From NCBI RefSeq assembly GCF_016624945.1, contig NZ_JACVUI010000001.1, positions 124,001 through 188,000 on the forward strand: a stretch of DNA of 64,000 nt, given 5' to 3'. The notes below the pieces were generated by a model that ran no database searches, had not been told where the DNA came from, and worked only from the letters and a program-made list of their open reading frames with translations. Numbering within the stretch: the stretch's first letter is position 1; every line of letters starts with the position of its first letter. Both the position numbers and the translations under genes were made by a program. The stretch is from Acinetobacter sp. S54. GTDB taxonomy: Bacteria > Pseudomonadota > Gammaproteobacteria > Pseudomonadales > Moraxellaceae. Positions 21,498 through 30,078 of the stretch are shown piece after piece.

Positions 21498-23201
21498 ATG
21501 ACCCAATTTCAAATTAAACAGCGCCCTTTATTGACACATCCTGAACAATTTCAAGATGTGCCTCCTTTTATTGCTGAAATTCTGGCACGTCGCGGGGTCA
21601 GCTCAAGCGATGAACTTGATTTAAAACTCAAACATTTGCTTGCTCCACAACTTAAAGATCTGGATAAAGCCATTGAACTGATTGATCAGGCCATTGATCA
21701 GCAACAAAAGATCGTGATTGTGGGGGATTATGATGCTGATGGTGCGACCAGTACGGCATTAATGATATTGGTACTGCGTGATATGGGCGCAGATGTAGAG
21801 TATTTGGTGCCTGATCGCTTTAAATATGGCTATGGATTAACACCTGCTATTGCAGAACTGGCGCATCAGCGTTTTCAGCCAGATCTACTTATTACCGTGG
21901 ACAATGGTATTTCTAGTCATGCAGGTGTTGAGCATTGTCATGCTTTAGGGATGAACGTCATTATTACTGACCATCACCTTACCACCAAAGCTACTCCGCT
22001 GGCTGAGGCGGTGGTTAATCCTAACCAATTGGGCTGTGAGTTTCCAAGTAAAGCACTGGCGGGGGTCGGGGTTGCTTTTTACTTACTGGCAAATCTAGCC
22101 ACGTATCGTAGTAAATTCAAAAAGAGTAGTTCTAAAATCAGCCAGTATCTGGATCTTGTGGCGTTGGGAACGTATGCAGATGTGGCCAGTCTGGACTATA
22201 ACAATCGAATTTTGGTGGATGCGGGTTTAAAACGTATTCAGCAGCAGCAATGTCGCTTGGGCATTTTAGCGTTGTTGGAAATCTCTAAACGCGATGCTGC
22301 CAGTTTAAAAGCGCAAGATTTAGGGTTTGTGCTCGGACCACGTATTAATGCTGCTGGACGCATGGACAGCATGAATATTGGGATTGAGTGCCTATTGGCA
22401 GATGACTATGCCAAAGCTTATGAGATTGCAGTACAACTGAATCAGCTCAACGTAGAACGCCGCCAAGTCGAAACCAGTATGAAGCAACAGGCACTCGATT
22501 ATCTGACACAGCTTCAACTGGAAATGGAGTGTATTCCTCCCGCGTTGGTCTTATTTGAACAGAGTTGGCATCAGGGGGTAATCGGGATTGTTGCAGGACG
22601 TTTAAAAGAACAATTTCATCGTCCTAGTATTGTGTTTGCACCCGATGAAGATGGGCAGCATATTAAGGGTTCAGCACGTTCTATTGATGGCATTCATATT
22701 CGTGATGCAATTGAACGTGTGGCGGAGCGTCATCCTGATTTGATTAGTCATTTTGGTGGACACGCGGCAGCGGCAGGTTTAACCTTGCATAAAGATCATT
22801 TTCAGGCGTTTAAACAGCATTTTACAGATTTGCTGGCGGATATGGATCAGGAGTTATTTCAGGCGACCCTATGGACAGATGGCCGTTTACCTCATGATGC
22901 TTTTCATTTGGAAATGTTGAACCAAATTGAGCAGCTTGGGCCGTGGGGACATAAATTTCCCTTACCTCAGTTTGAAGGTGAGTTTCAGGTACTAGACTAT
23001 CGCTGGCTCAAAGAGAGTCATTTGAAGCTTAAACTGGCTTTGGATCATGGTGCAACAGTGGATGCTATTGCCTTTAATGCAAAAGATAAATTTGAATTCA
23101 ATCCAATGAAAGAAAGTGTGCGGCTGGTGTATGAACTGGAGCGCAATCAATTTAATGGTTCGGTCAGCTTACAGCTACGGATTATTTATTTAGAACAATA
23201 A
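21498..23201 (+). CDS. recJ: Single-strand-specific exonuclease RecJ
   Basis: 5'-to-3' single-strand DNA exonuclease in recombination and mismatch repair. The 567-residue protein shows the DHH-family motifs: VGDYDADGATS near residue 75, TVDNG near 135, ITDHHLT near 155, then the DHHA1 domain with GRLKEQFHRPS and SHFGGHAAAAG near 420. A C-terminal OB-fold region ends the protein. It abuts pdxH. Confidence 0.96.
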   Translation: MTQFQIKQRPLLTHPEQFQDVPPFIAEILARRGVSSSDELDLKLKHLLAPQLKDLDKAIELIDQAIDQQQKIVIVGDYDADGATSTALMILVLRDMGADVEYLVPDRFKYGYGLTPAIAELAHQRFQPDLLITVDNGISSHAGVEHCHALGMNVIITDHHLTTKATPLAEAVVNPNQLGCEFPSKALAGVGVAFYLLANLATYRSKFKKSSSKISQYLDLVALGTYADVASLDYNNRILVDAGLKRIQQQQCRLGILALLEISKRDAASLKAQDLGFVLGPRINAAGRMDSMNIGIECLLADDYAKAYEIAVQLNQLNVERRQVETSMKQQALDYLTQLQLEMECIPPALVLFEQSWHQGVIGIVAGRLKEQFHRPSIVFAPDEDGQHIKGSARSIDGIHIRDAIERVAERHPDLISHFGGHAAAAGLTLHKDHFQAFKQHFTDLLADMDQELFQATLWTDGRLPHDAFHLEMLNQIEQLGPWGHKFPLPQFEGEFQVLDYRWLKESHLKLKLALDHGATVDAIAFNAKDKFEFNPMKESVRLVYELERNQFNGSVSLQLRIIYLEQ

Positions 23202-23288
23202 TTGAATTTAGAAAACAACATAAAAGTAGGCTAAATAACGAACTTGCTTTTATTTTGCCCTTTTTATGTGAAATGAAAGCGTTCTTAT

Positions 23289-23507
23289 TTATTCAATAGT
23301 GTGATCTGAGCTGTTTTCATCTTGCGGAAATATTTCCTCAATTGTTAATTTAAACTGTCTTGATAATTTGAATGCCAGAGACAGACTCGGGTCATAACGG
23401 CCTTTTTCAATGGCATTAATCGTTTGGCGAGACACACCCAGCAAAACAGCCAAATCATTTTGCGATAATCCTTGATTTTTGCGTAGTGTAGGAAGCTTAT
23501 TTCTCAT
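23289..23507 (-). CDS. XRE-family regulator, YozG-like
   Basis: Small helix-turn-helix DNA-binding protein of 72 residues. The motif LSQNDLAVLLGVSRQTINAI (about residues 13-32) is a textbook XRE helix-turn-helix, followed by EKGRYDPSLSLAFKLSRQF. I chose the ATG at 23507 because its ATGA overlaps the stop of the membrane-protein gene, which indicates coupled translation. An upstream in-frame ATG at 23549 lies inside that gene. It probably autoregulates the pair through the palindromes upstream of the operon. No toxin-like feature is visible. Confidence 0.85.
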   Translation of the reverse strand: MRNKLPTLRKNQGLSQNDLAVLLGVSRQTINAIEKGRYDPSLSLAFKLSRQFKLTIEEIFPQDENSSDHTIE

Positions 23508-23881
23508 CGATTGTAATACCAAGTACCTATAATTGTACTCATTGACCAAAAGGTTCCCATGATAGGCCAGACAATAAACATGGTCAGTTTGGGAAATCCA
23601 ATATTTTCCAAAAAGCCGTAGCTAAAAGTAAGGAATGCGGTGCCGAGGAAACTAATGGCGAGTGCTTGTAATTGAATTTTACGCTGTAATTCATCAAAAC
23701 GAATAAATTGACGAATAATAACCCAGAACACCAGTATAACGGGAAGCACGGGAAGTAAAGAAACCAAGACTTTTAACGATTGATTTTCAATATGAGTAAG
23801 TGCTTTTAATGAAATAATCAAGATCACCACATAAAATGTAATGGCTAAAACTAATTCCAGAACAGCACGAGATTTATTCAT
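23504..23881 (-). CDS. Four-helix membrane protein, partner of XRE regulator
   Basis: A 125-residue integral membrane protein with four predicted membrane segments at about residues 8-27, 36-58, 70-90 and 100-120. A conserved-looking cytoplasmic loop (RQFIRFDELQRKIQLQALA) lies between segments 2 and 3. Function is unknown. Such small membrane proteins are repeatedly found encoded with a short XRE regulator. It is the first gene of the pair, overlaps the regulator by four bases, and its start lies 10 bases from the first operator-like palindrome. Confidence 0.75.
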   Translation of the reverse strand: MNKSRAVLELVLAITFYVVILIISLKALTHIENQSLKVLVSLLPVLPVILVFWVIIRQFIRFDELQRKIQLQALAISFLGTAFLTFSYGFLENIGFPKLTMFIVWPIMGTFWSMSTIIGTWYYNR

Positions 23882-23891
23882 TGGATACCTA

Positions 23892-23975
23892 TGTAAAGTT
23901 TACTTTACATTAAGGATATTCGTAATTTATAAAAGTGTAAAGTTTTCTTTACATTTTGGAGGTGTAAACGTTTAC
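23892..23975 (-). promoter_or_regulatory. Three palindromic operators for the XRE operon
   Basis: TGTAAAG-N4-CTTTACA occurs twice, at 23892-23909 and 23936-23953, with identical arms and nearly identical spacers. A related perfect palindrome GTAAACGTTTAC lies at 23964-23975. The first two centres are 44 bases apart, close to four helical turns. They cover the promoter region of the membrane-protein/XRE pair and are the obvious binding sites for the encoded regulator. Confidence 0.7.
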
Positions 23976-24052
23976 TAAAATAAAAATTAAATAAAAGATG
24001 GGGGACAATAATGACTGAAATAAATAAGTTATATTCATTAAGTTTTAAAATA

Positions 24053-24081
24053 AAAAAATCGCTCGATTTGAGCGATTTTTT
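24053..24081 (-). terminator. Terminator after the small porin gene
   Basis: AAAAAATCGCTC (24053-24064) and GAGCGATTTTTT (24070-24081) form a perfect 12-bp stem. The A run on the plus strand gives the U run for the minus-strand porin transcript, and the structure may work in both directions. Confidence 0.9.
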
Positions 24082-24097
24082 ATAACTCATGTTTCGA

Positions 24098-24865
24098 TTA
24101 GAAACGGTAAGCGGCACGTACACCATAAGTATTGTAGTTATCACCGAAACCGACACGGCCTTCAACGCTGACTTGTTGATTCAGGAATTTCTTGGCATTA
24201 ATGCCCCATTCATCTTTATCTAAAGAGTCATTGTTGTAGTAATCCACACCAAGACTTAAGGTTTTATCTAGGTAGTAGTCACCACGTACGCTGAATTCAT
24301 CAAGATCACCAAAACCGCCATAAGCTTCAAGGTTTACGTCATGTTGACCCATTTGAGTCACATATTTGGCGCGTAGTGTTGGATCAACACCATCATCACC
24401 CCCTTTTACGTCGTAGCCTTTAAGACCCAAAGCAACGAGTAAGCCAGGTACAGGTAAATAACCGACTTCAGCACCATACGTTGTTAATTTACGTTCAGCA
24501 TTAATGTTGTCGTATTCAAGCTCATCACGTGCAACATTACCACTTAAATAGAAATCTGAATTTGGAACATAGTATTCAGCACCTATACCATAGTTGGTAT
24601 CTTTAGTACCGCTGTTATCACCATATTTAACATGTGCATTTACATTGCTGGCACGATCAAGGAAGGCAGCTTCAGCAAGTGGTGAGTTACGAGTTTGGAC
24701 TGGATTGAAATAATAAGTTCCATCTACGCCAAATTTTGTCACACTACTACTATCATCTGGATCTAGATAATCGAGTGAACCACCCACTTCTGCTTGATAA
24801 GCATGTGCTGTGCCTACAAATGCCAATGTCGACAATAAAGCAGATGCAATTGCTAATTTTTTCAT
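24098..24865 (-). CDS. Small outer-membrane porin, Omp33-36-like family
   Basis: A 255-residue outer-membrane beta-barrel with a signal peptide (cleavage after GTAHA, residue 22) and the terminal aromatic (AYRF) expected for barrel assembly. The mature protein alternates short polar and hydrophobic strands throughout. The N-terminal pattern (YQAEVGGSLDY..., PLAEAAFLDRASNV) is clearly homologous to the Omp33-36 porin encoded at 53266-54168, so the two are paralogues in the putative-porin family. An SD of GGAGGGGAG precedes the ATG. Substrate is unknown. Confidence 0.8.
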   Translation of the reverse strand: MKKLAIASALLSTLAFVGTAHAYQAEVGGSLDYLDPDDSSSVTKFGVDGTYYFNPVQTRNSPLAEAAFLDRASNVNAHVKYGDNSGTKDTNYGIGAEYYVPNSDFYLSGNVARDELEYDNINAERKLTTYGAEVGYLPVPGLLVALGLKGYDVKGGDDGVDPTLRAKYVTQMGQHDVNLEAYGGFGDLDEFSVRGDYYLDKTLSLGVDYYNNDSLDKDEWGINAKKFLNQQVSVEGRVGFGDNYNTYGVRAAYRF

Positions 24866-24917
24866 GGAAAAATCTCCCCTCCAAAGTTTTTAAAATTAAA
24901 TCTTTTGTTACAACTTC

Positions 24918-24945
24918 AGTCTAGTGGAAAAAAAGAGTGCGTCAA
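24918..24945 (-). promoter_or_regulatory. Candidate porin promoter
   Basis: Read on the minus strand, TTGACG (24945-24940) is followed after 16 bases by TAGACT (24923-24918), a fair sigma-70 promoter about 55 bases upstream of the porin start. Confidence 0.55.
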
Positions 24946-25330
24946 TCTTGAGATAGTAACTGTACTGTAATATTGTAAGTCCTATGTAAAAAAATTGTAT
25001 CAACTATTTGATTTTAAAATTATTTTACAAATGTTTTGTTTTATTAAAAGATACATTGTTTTGTGAGTATTGTATGGGGTTGCGCAAAAAAAGCGCATTT
25101 TTGTGAGTAAATATCTCTATTACACATCATGATAGAGATGATTTTATAGCAAAAAATTACCGTTTAATTTTAGTTAATATGAAAAGATTATTCAGACATT
25201 TTTAAGTTTATTTCTCCGTTATATGACGCGCTTTTATGCCGACTATAAACGGAATATTTTCAAATCATCCCTTAAAAAACACTTTATGCTAAAATAATGC
25301 GCTATTTATTTTTGATGTGAGCACAATCGC
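24946..25330 (+). other. Non-coding region before prfB with possible short transcript
   Basis: There is no gene here. A possible plus-strand promoter, TTGAGA (24948-24953), 17 bases, TATTGT (24971-24976), is followed by a short terminator-like hairpin, TGCGC-A7-GCGCA-TTTTT, at 25081-25102. This could delimit an RNA of about 120 nt, but the sequence is very AT-rich, so chance matches are likely. The rest presumably holds the prfB promoter. Confidence 0.3.
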
Positions 25331-26426
25331 GTGGAAATTAATCCTTATCTAAACCAACTAAAAGATTTAACTGAACGTAGTCAAACGCTACGGGGGTATC
25401 TTTGACTACGATCTGAAAAAAGAACGGTTAGAAGAAGTCCTGCGTGAATTAGAAGATCCTGCGATCTGGAATGACCAGAGTCGTGCCCAAGCGATGGCTA
25501 AAGAAAAAGGCGAGCTTGAAAATGTAATTGGTGTTCTAGAGGGTTTGGCTGATCAGTTAGAAGATGCCAAAGCCATGCTAGACCTAGCTGTTGAAGCCGA
25601 TGATGAAAGCTTATTGGTCGATGTTGAAAGTGAACTTGGTACGGCAGAAGAAGAACTGGCCAAGTTGGAATTCCGTCGTATGTTTAGTAATCCGATGGAT
25701 CCAAATCCGTGCTATGTCGAGATTCAGGCTGGTTCTGGTGGTACTGAAGCACAAGATTGGGCATCCATGTTATTACGCATGTACATGCGTTGGATTGAAC
25801 GTCATGGTTTCAAAGCTGAATTGATGGAAGAATCTGATGGTGACGTCGCGGGGATAAAATCTGCAACTATTCGGGTTGAAGGTGAATATGCCTATGGCTG
25901 GTTGCGTACCGAATCTGGTGTACACCGTTTAGTGCGTAAGTCCCCATTTGACAGTGGTAACCGCCGTCATACTTCGTTTAGTGCAGTGTTTGTTTCACCA
26001 GAAATTGATGACAATATCGAGATTGAAATCAATCCATCTGATGTACGTACTGATACTTATCGTGCTTCGGGTGCGGGCGGTCAGCATATTAACAAAACCG
26101 ATTCGGCAGTACGTTTAACCCATACTCCAACGGGTATTGTAGTCGCGTGTCAAAACCAGCGCTCGCAACATGCCAACCGTGATCATGCATGGAAGCAGTT
26201 ACGTGCCAAGCTCTATGAGCTGGAAATGAGCAAACGTAATGAAGCAGCACAAGCACTTGAAGACTCCAAATCCGATATTGGGTGGGGCAGTCAGATTCGC
26301 TCTTATGTTCTTGATGATTCACGTATTAAAGATCTAAGAACTGGGGTTGAAAACTCCAATACTGGCGCTGTGCTAGATGGTGATCTGGACAAGTTTATTG
26401 AGGCCAGTTTAAAACAAGGTCTCTAA
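25331..26426 (+). CDS. prfB: Peptide chain release factor 2, programmed +1 frameshift
   Basis: Recognises UAA and UGA stops and triggers peptide release. The reading frame starts at the GTG at 25331 ([10 protein letters not shown]) and meets an in-frame TGA at 25403-25405, after CTT. The region has the conserved shift site: an internal Shine-Dalgarno-like GGGGG at 25392-25396, then TAT CTT TGA C. Skipping T25403 joins the frames as join(25331..25402,25404..26426), 364 residues. The stop-recognition SPF tripeptide (KSPFDSG) and the catalytic GGQ (GAGGQHINK) are present. This is the known autoregulatory frameshift, not a mutation. Confidence 0.96.
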
Positions 26427-26470
26427 GTTAAAAGTCAGTTGGCAAAGCTAACGTTACATCTCATTACGAT

Positions 26471-26534
26471 ATATCTATAAAAATAGATATTAATATTTAA
26501 AAAAATGAATATTAATATCGTAATTATTCGATAT
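26471..26534 (+). promoter_or_regulatory. Nested inverted repeats ahead of arsR-type gene
   Basis: Three overlapping perfect inverted repeats: ATATCTAT-N4-ATAGATAT (26471-26490), GATATTAATATT-N10-AATATTAATATC (26486-26519), and ATATCG-N8-CGATAT (26515-26534). Neighbouring repeats share bases, so binding to them could be cooperative or exclusive. They lie 54-117 bases before the regulator start, consistent with an autoregulated operator/promoter. Confidence 0.6.
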
Positions 26535-26587
26535 AATAGGTATAGATGCTGAACAATGCTTTGTCATTTAGCCCATGAGCAACGTTT

Positions 26588-26887
26588 ATGGATGTAGATG
26601 CGATTTTTAAAGCCTTAGCCAATCCGACTCGTCGGCAAATTTTGCAATGGTTGAAGCAACCTGCCCAATATTTGTCGATGGAAGAGTGTGGCAATTTTGA
26701 GCGTGGTATCTGTGCGGGTCACATTGAACGTTTAGGTAATGTTTCCCAATCCACCATGTCTAATCATTTGTCTGTATTACAGCAGGCAGGTCTGATCAAG
26801 GTTGAAAAATATGGTCAATGGTCCTATTTTTCGCGTAATGAAGCATTGATTCAGCAATATCTCGATCATTTAAAACAAGCGCTATAA
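26588..26887 (+). CDS. ArsR-family transcriptional regulator
   Basis: Winged-helix repressor of 99 residues. KALANPTRRQILQWL at about 7-22 is the start of the ArsR fold, and NVSQSTMSNHLSVLQQAGLI (about 57-76) is the recognition helix-turn-helix. Two cysteines, C34 in MEECGNF and C42 in RGICAGH, lie in the insertion before the DNA-binding helices and could sense a metal or an electrophile. The gene is 24 bases upstream of an Old Yellow Enzyme, which detoxifies electrophiles, so a thiol sensor is an attractive inference. No classic CXC metal site is present. Confidence 0.88.
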   Translation: MDVDAIFKALANPTRRQILQWLKQPAQYLSMEECGNFERGICAGHIERLGNVSQSTMSNHLSVLQQAGLIKVEKYGQWSYFSRNEALIQQYLDHLKQAL

Positions 26888-26911
26888 TCAGTAGCGTGAG
26901 CCGAGGCAATT

Positions 26912-27982
26912 ATGGCTGAATTGAATTCTCCACTGAAAATTGGCGATTTTGAAATTAAAAATCGTCTGGTGCTGGCTCCCTTAACGCGTGCGCGTAGTGG
27001 TGAAAGCCGTATTCCTAATCCACTTATGCAGGAATATTATGCGCAGCGTGCAAAAGCGGGTTTGATCCTGACTGAAGCGACGGTCATTGCTCCAAAAGCA
27101 GTGGGTTATGCAGAGACACCTGGGCTTTGGTCTGAGGAACAGGCGCAGGCATGGCATCCAATTGTTGAAGCTGTACATGCGCAAGGCTCCAAAATTGTGG
27201 TTCAACTTTGGCATGTTGGGCGTATTTCTGATCCAGAACTTCTGGATGGCGATACTCCTGTGGCGCCAAGTGCGATTCAACCTGCTGGACATGTAAGCTT
27301 ATTACGACCAAAACGTCCTTTTGTTACGCCACGCGCTTTATCAATTGAAGAAATTCAGGAGATTGTTGCGCAATATAAACACGCGGCAGAGTTGGCGAAG
27401 GTCGCTGGTTTTGATGGGGTGGAATTACATGCTGCCAATGGTTATTTGATTGATCAATTTTTGCAAAGTACCACCAATCAGCGTGATGATGAATATGGCG
27501 GAACGCTAGAAAATCGGGCACGGTTATTGTTGCAAGTGGTGGATGCATTTATTGATGTTTGGGGTGCGGGACGTGTTGGAGTTCATATTGCACCAAGAGC
27601 AGATTCGCATGACATGGGCGATGCCAATCCACTTGAAACGTTTGGTTATGTGATGCAACAACTCAGTCAGCGCCATATTGCCTTTGTTTTTTCACGTGAA
27701 TATCAAGCTGAAGACAGTATTAGTCCACAATTGCGTCAGCAATTTACAGGAGCTTGGATTGCCAATGAAAATCTTAGTCCTGAATCAGCCAAAGCGCTTT
27801 TAGCGAACAATGAAGCGGATGCGGTTTCTTTTGGTAAAGCCTATATCGCCAATCCAGATTTGTTGACTCGTCTGGAAACAGGTGCGCCATTAAATGAACT
27901 CAATCCTGAAACCATTTATGCCAAGGGTGCAGTCGGTTATACAGATTATCCTGTTCTAGCTGAGCATACACTTAAAGCATAA
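26912..27982 (+). CDS. Old Yellow Enzyme family ene-reductase
   Basis: FMN-dependent NAD(P)H oxidoreductase of the NemA type that reduces activated alkenes such as enones and maleimides. The 356-residue TIM barrel begins LNSPLKIGDFEIKNRLVLAPL. VQLWHVGR near residue 98 and ELHAANGYLIDQFLQ near 178 (His and Asn for substrate binding) are hallmarks, and the C-terminal FGKAYIANPDL binds FMN phosphate. It forms an operon with the ArsR-type regulator. The natural substrate is not determined by sequence. Confidence 0.9.
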   Translation: MAELNSPLKIGDFEIKNRLVLAPLTRARSGESRIPNPLMQEYYAQRAKAGLILTEATVIAPKAVGYAETPGLWSEEQAQAWHPIVEAVHAQGSKIVVQLWHVGRISDPELLDGDTPVAPSAIQPAGHVSLLRPKRPFVTPRALSIEEIQEIVAQYKHAAELAKVAGFDGVELHAANGYLIDQFLQSTTNQRDDEYGGTLENRARLLLQVVDAFIDVWGAGRVGVHIAPRADSHDMGDANPLETFGYVMQQLSQRHIAFVFSREYQAEDSISPQLRQQFTGAWIANENLSPESAKALLANNEADAVSFGKAYIANPDLLTRLETGAPLNELNPETIYAKGAVGYTDYPVLAEHTLKA

Positions 27983-27998
27983 ATAGCTAATTTTCTTT

Positions 27999-28032
27999 AG
28001 AGCGGTGTACTTTAACTAAAGTACGCCGCTCT
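27999..28032 (+). repeat. Long hairpin after the ene-reductase gene
   Basis: AGAGCGGTGTACTTT (27999-28013) pairs with AAAGTACGCCGCTCT (28018-28032), a 15-bp stem with a single G-U pair and a tight loop. No T run follows (GTTATATT), so it is not a standard terminator, though it may still end the transcript or protect the 3' end. Confidence 0.6.
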
Positions 28033-28057
28033 GTTATATTCAGCCCTGTAAAATTAA

Positions 28058-29374
28058 TTGAGATCAAAATATTTGGCGACTCCATTTTGGTATAACTTTT
28101 TATTGGCGTGTATCAAGCCGTTTTATCGCTGGAAGATTAAACAGCGCGCTGAAACAGACGCACTCTATCAACAGGAATGTCTGGAGCGTTTTGGGCCATT
28201 TCAGCCTGTTAAAAATCGTTATGCCTTATGGTTCCACGCGGTTTCAGTGGGGGAAACCAATGCAGCGCAACCTCTTATTGAACATTATCTTAAGATGGGT
28301 TATCCAGTTCTGGTGACAAATACCACCAAAACAGGGCAAGCGCGCGCCAAATCATTATTTCTCAAACCGTCTTATCTCGACTTATTTCAGGCAGTGTATT
28401 TACCTGTCGATCAAATTAATTTACTCCAGCAGTTTTTTTCAAACTATCAGCCACGTTTTTTAGCGTTGGTCGAAACAGAATTATGGCCAAATTTGATTGA
28501 TCAAGCTCGGCAGCAACAGATCGCTGTCATGTTACTTAATGCCAGACTTTCGGAAAAGTCAGCTAAAGGCTATGCTAAGGTTGCAGGTTTAACCCGTGCT
28601 ATGCTGAGTAAAATGGATCGTTTACTGGCTCAGGATGTGTCCACTCAACAGCGTTATATTGAGCTGGGCGTGGCTGCACAAAAAACAGAAGTAGTTGGAA
28701 ATATCAAGTTTGATATTTCAGCGCCGCCGCATTTTTTGGAACAAGCCGCACAGCTTAAACAACAATGGCAATTAGCCGAACGTCAAATTATTACGTTGGC
28801 GAGTACCCATGCTCCAGAAGAACAATTATTACTTGAGACACTGTTAGAAGATTTACAAAATAATCCTGCTTTATTGTGCATTCTTGTTCCGCGTCATCCT
28901 GAGCGTTTTGATGAAGTGTTTCAGTTATGTCAGAAATTAAATTTAAATACCCAGCGGCGTAGTTTAGGCCAACAAGTTCAGCCCGATACTCAAGTTTATC
29001 TGGCAGATAGTATGGGAGAATTATGGCTTTGGTATGCATTAAGTCAGGTTTGTTTTGTTGGCGGTTCGCTCAATGAACCGGGCGGCGGACACAATATTCT
29101 AGAGCCGATGGCGCTTCATGTTCCAACAGTAATTGGTCCGCAGTATTTTAATTTTCAAAACATTGTTGATGAGTGTGTAGCGGAACAAGCGATTAACATT
29201 GCGCCAGATGCATCAAGTGTAGTACTTGCACTTCGACATTATTTATATGACCAAGATGCTGCAAAGAATATGACAACTCATGCACAACAAGTGTTAGCGC
29301 ATAATCAGGGTTCATTGCAACGTCATATTGCTGTGATTGACCAGTATTTAGATCAGCGGACGGCAAATGAATGA
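28058..29374 (+). CDS. waaA: Kdo transferase WaaA
   Basis: Transfers Kdo from CMP-Kdo to the lipid A precursor at the inner membrane. This GT-B enzyme of about 438 residues has an N-terminal membrane anchor region. It shows WFHAVSVGETNAAQPLIEHYL with the catalytic Glu near residue 67, VETELWPNLI near 147, and the C-terminal CMP-Kdo site FVGGSLNEPGGGHNILEPM near 334. The start is uncertain: there is no ATG, and I give the TTG at 28058, with another TTG at 28073. It overlaps rsmE by four bases. Confidence 0.88.
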   Translation: MRSKYLATPFWYNFLLACIKPFYRWKIKQRAETDALYQQECLERFGPFQPVKNRYALWFHAVSVGETNAAQPLIEHYLKMGYPVLVTNTTKTGQARAKSLFLKPSYLDLFQAVYLPVDQINLLQQFFSNYQPRFLALVETELWPNLIDQARQQQIAVMLLNARLSEKSAKGYAKVAGLTRAMLSKMDRLLAQDVSTQQRYIELGVAAQKTEVVGNIKFDISAPPHFLEQAAQLKQQWQLAERQIITLASTHAPEEQLLLETLLEDLQNNPALLCILVPRHPERFDEVFQLCQKLNLNTQRRSLGQQVQPDTQVYLADSMGELWLWYALSQVCFVGGSLNEPGGGHNILEPMALHVPTVIGPQYFNFQNIVDECVAEQAINIAPDASSVVLALRHYLYDQDAAKNMTTHAQQVLAHNQGSLQRHIAVIDQYLDQRTANE

Positions 29375-30078
29375 ATATTGTGTTATTGCAACCTGAAGAT
29401 GGTCAGGATGCATCCTGGATTATTCAGCAGCCCAGACAATATCAACATATTATTCAACATTTAAAACTCAATATTGGTGATCAACTCAAAATTGGAATTC
29501 GTAATCAGGCGCGCTATTTGGCAGAAATTAAAAAAATTGATGCAGAAAAAATCTGGGTTCAGCCTGTTCAGGAAGAAACGATTCCCGCTAAATTACCAGT
29601 GACTTTGGTGGTTGCTTTGCCCAGACCCAAAGTTTTACGCCGTTTAGTCATGGATAGTGTGACATTGGGTGTGGACAAGTTGATACTTATCCACAGTTAT
29701 CGTGTGGATAAAAGTTATTGGCAGACGCCTTTTTTACAACAACTGGATCATTATGTGACGTTAGGACTGGAACAAGCGGGTGATGTCCATGCACCAGAAA
29801 TTCAATTATACCAACGCTTTAAGCCGTTTGTAGAAGATATTTTGCCGCAAATGATACAGATAGATAGGCCTGCCTATCTGGCACATCCTTATGCGGAAAT
29901 TGCCATGCCCCAGACAATTGATCATGCTTGCACTATCATTATTGGGCCAGAAGGGGGATTTATTCCCTATGAGGTGGATTTAATGAAAAATAACGGTTGT
30001 CAGGTTTATCATCTGGGCAACCGTATTTTAAGGACTGAAACAGCAGTGTCCTATTTATTGGGGCGCTTGTTTGCTTGA
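29371..30078 (+). CDS. rsmE: 16S rRNA m3U1498 methyltransferase
   Basis: SPOUT-class methyltransferase that modifies U1498 of 16S rRNA. The 235-residue length is usual. An N-terminal PUA-like domain (about 1-70) is followed by the SPOUT domain with LGVDKLILIHSYRVDKSYW near 98 and the knot motif IIIGPEGGFIPYEVDL near 190, then LGNRILRTETA. ATGA overlap with waaA suggests translational coupling. Its 3' end overlaps the convergent MscS gene by 24 bases. Confidence 0.93.
   Translation: MNIVLLQPEDGQDASWIIQQPRQYQHIIQHLKLNIGDQLKIGIRNQARYLAEIKKIDAEKIWVQPVQEETIPAKLPVTLVVALPRPKVLRRLVMDSVTLGVDKLILIHSYRVDKSYWQTPFLQQLDHYVTLGLEQAGDVHAPEIQLYQRFKPFVEDILPQMIQIDRPAYLAHPYAEIAMPQTIDHACTIIIGPEGGFIPYEVDLMKNNGCQVYHLGNRILRTETAVSYLLGRLFA

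Noticed and set aside
23289..23881. Toxin-antitoxin module
   Set aside because: The XRE partner is a four-helix membrane protein without toxin features, and gene order and operators fit a plain autoregulated pair.
23905..24165. 86-residue open frame between the porin and the XRE operon
   Set aside because: It covers the operator palindromes and terminator and runs into the porin's 3' end; composition is that of AT-rich non-coding DNA.
25331..25405. prfB as a broken gene
   Set aside because: The in-frame TGA lies in the canonical +1 frameshift context, so it is programmed.
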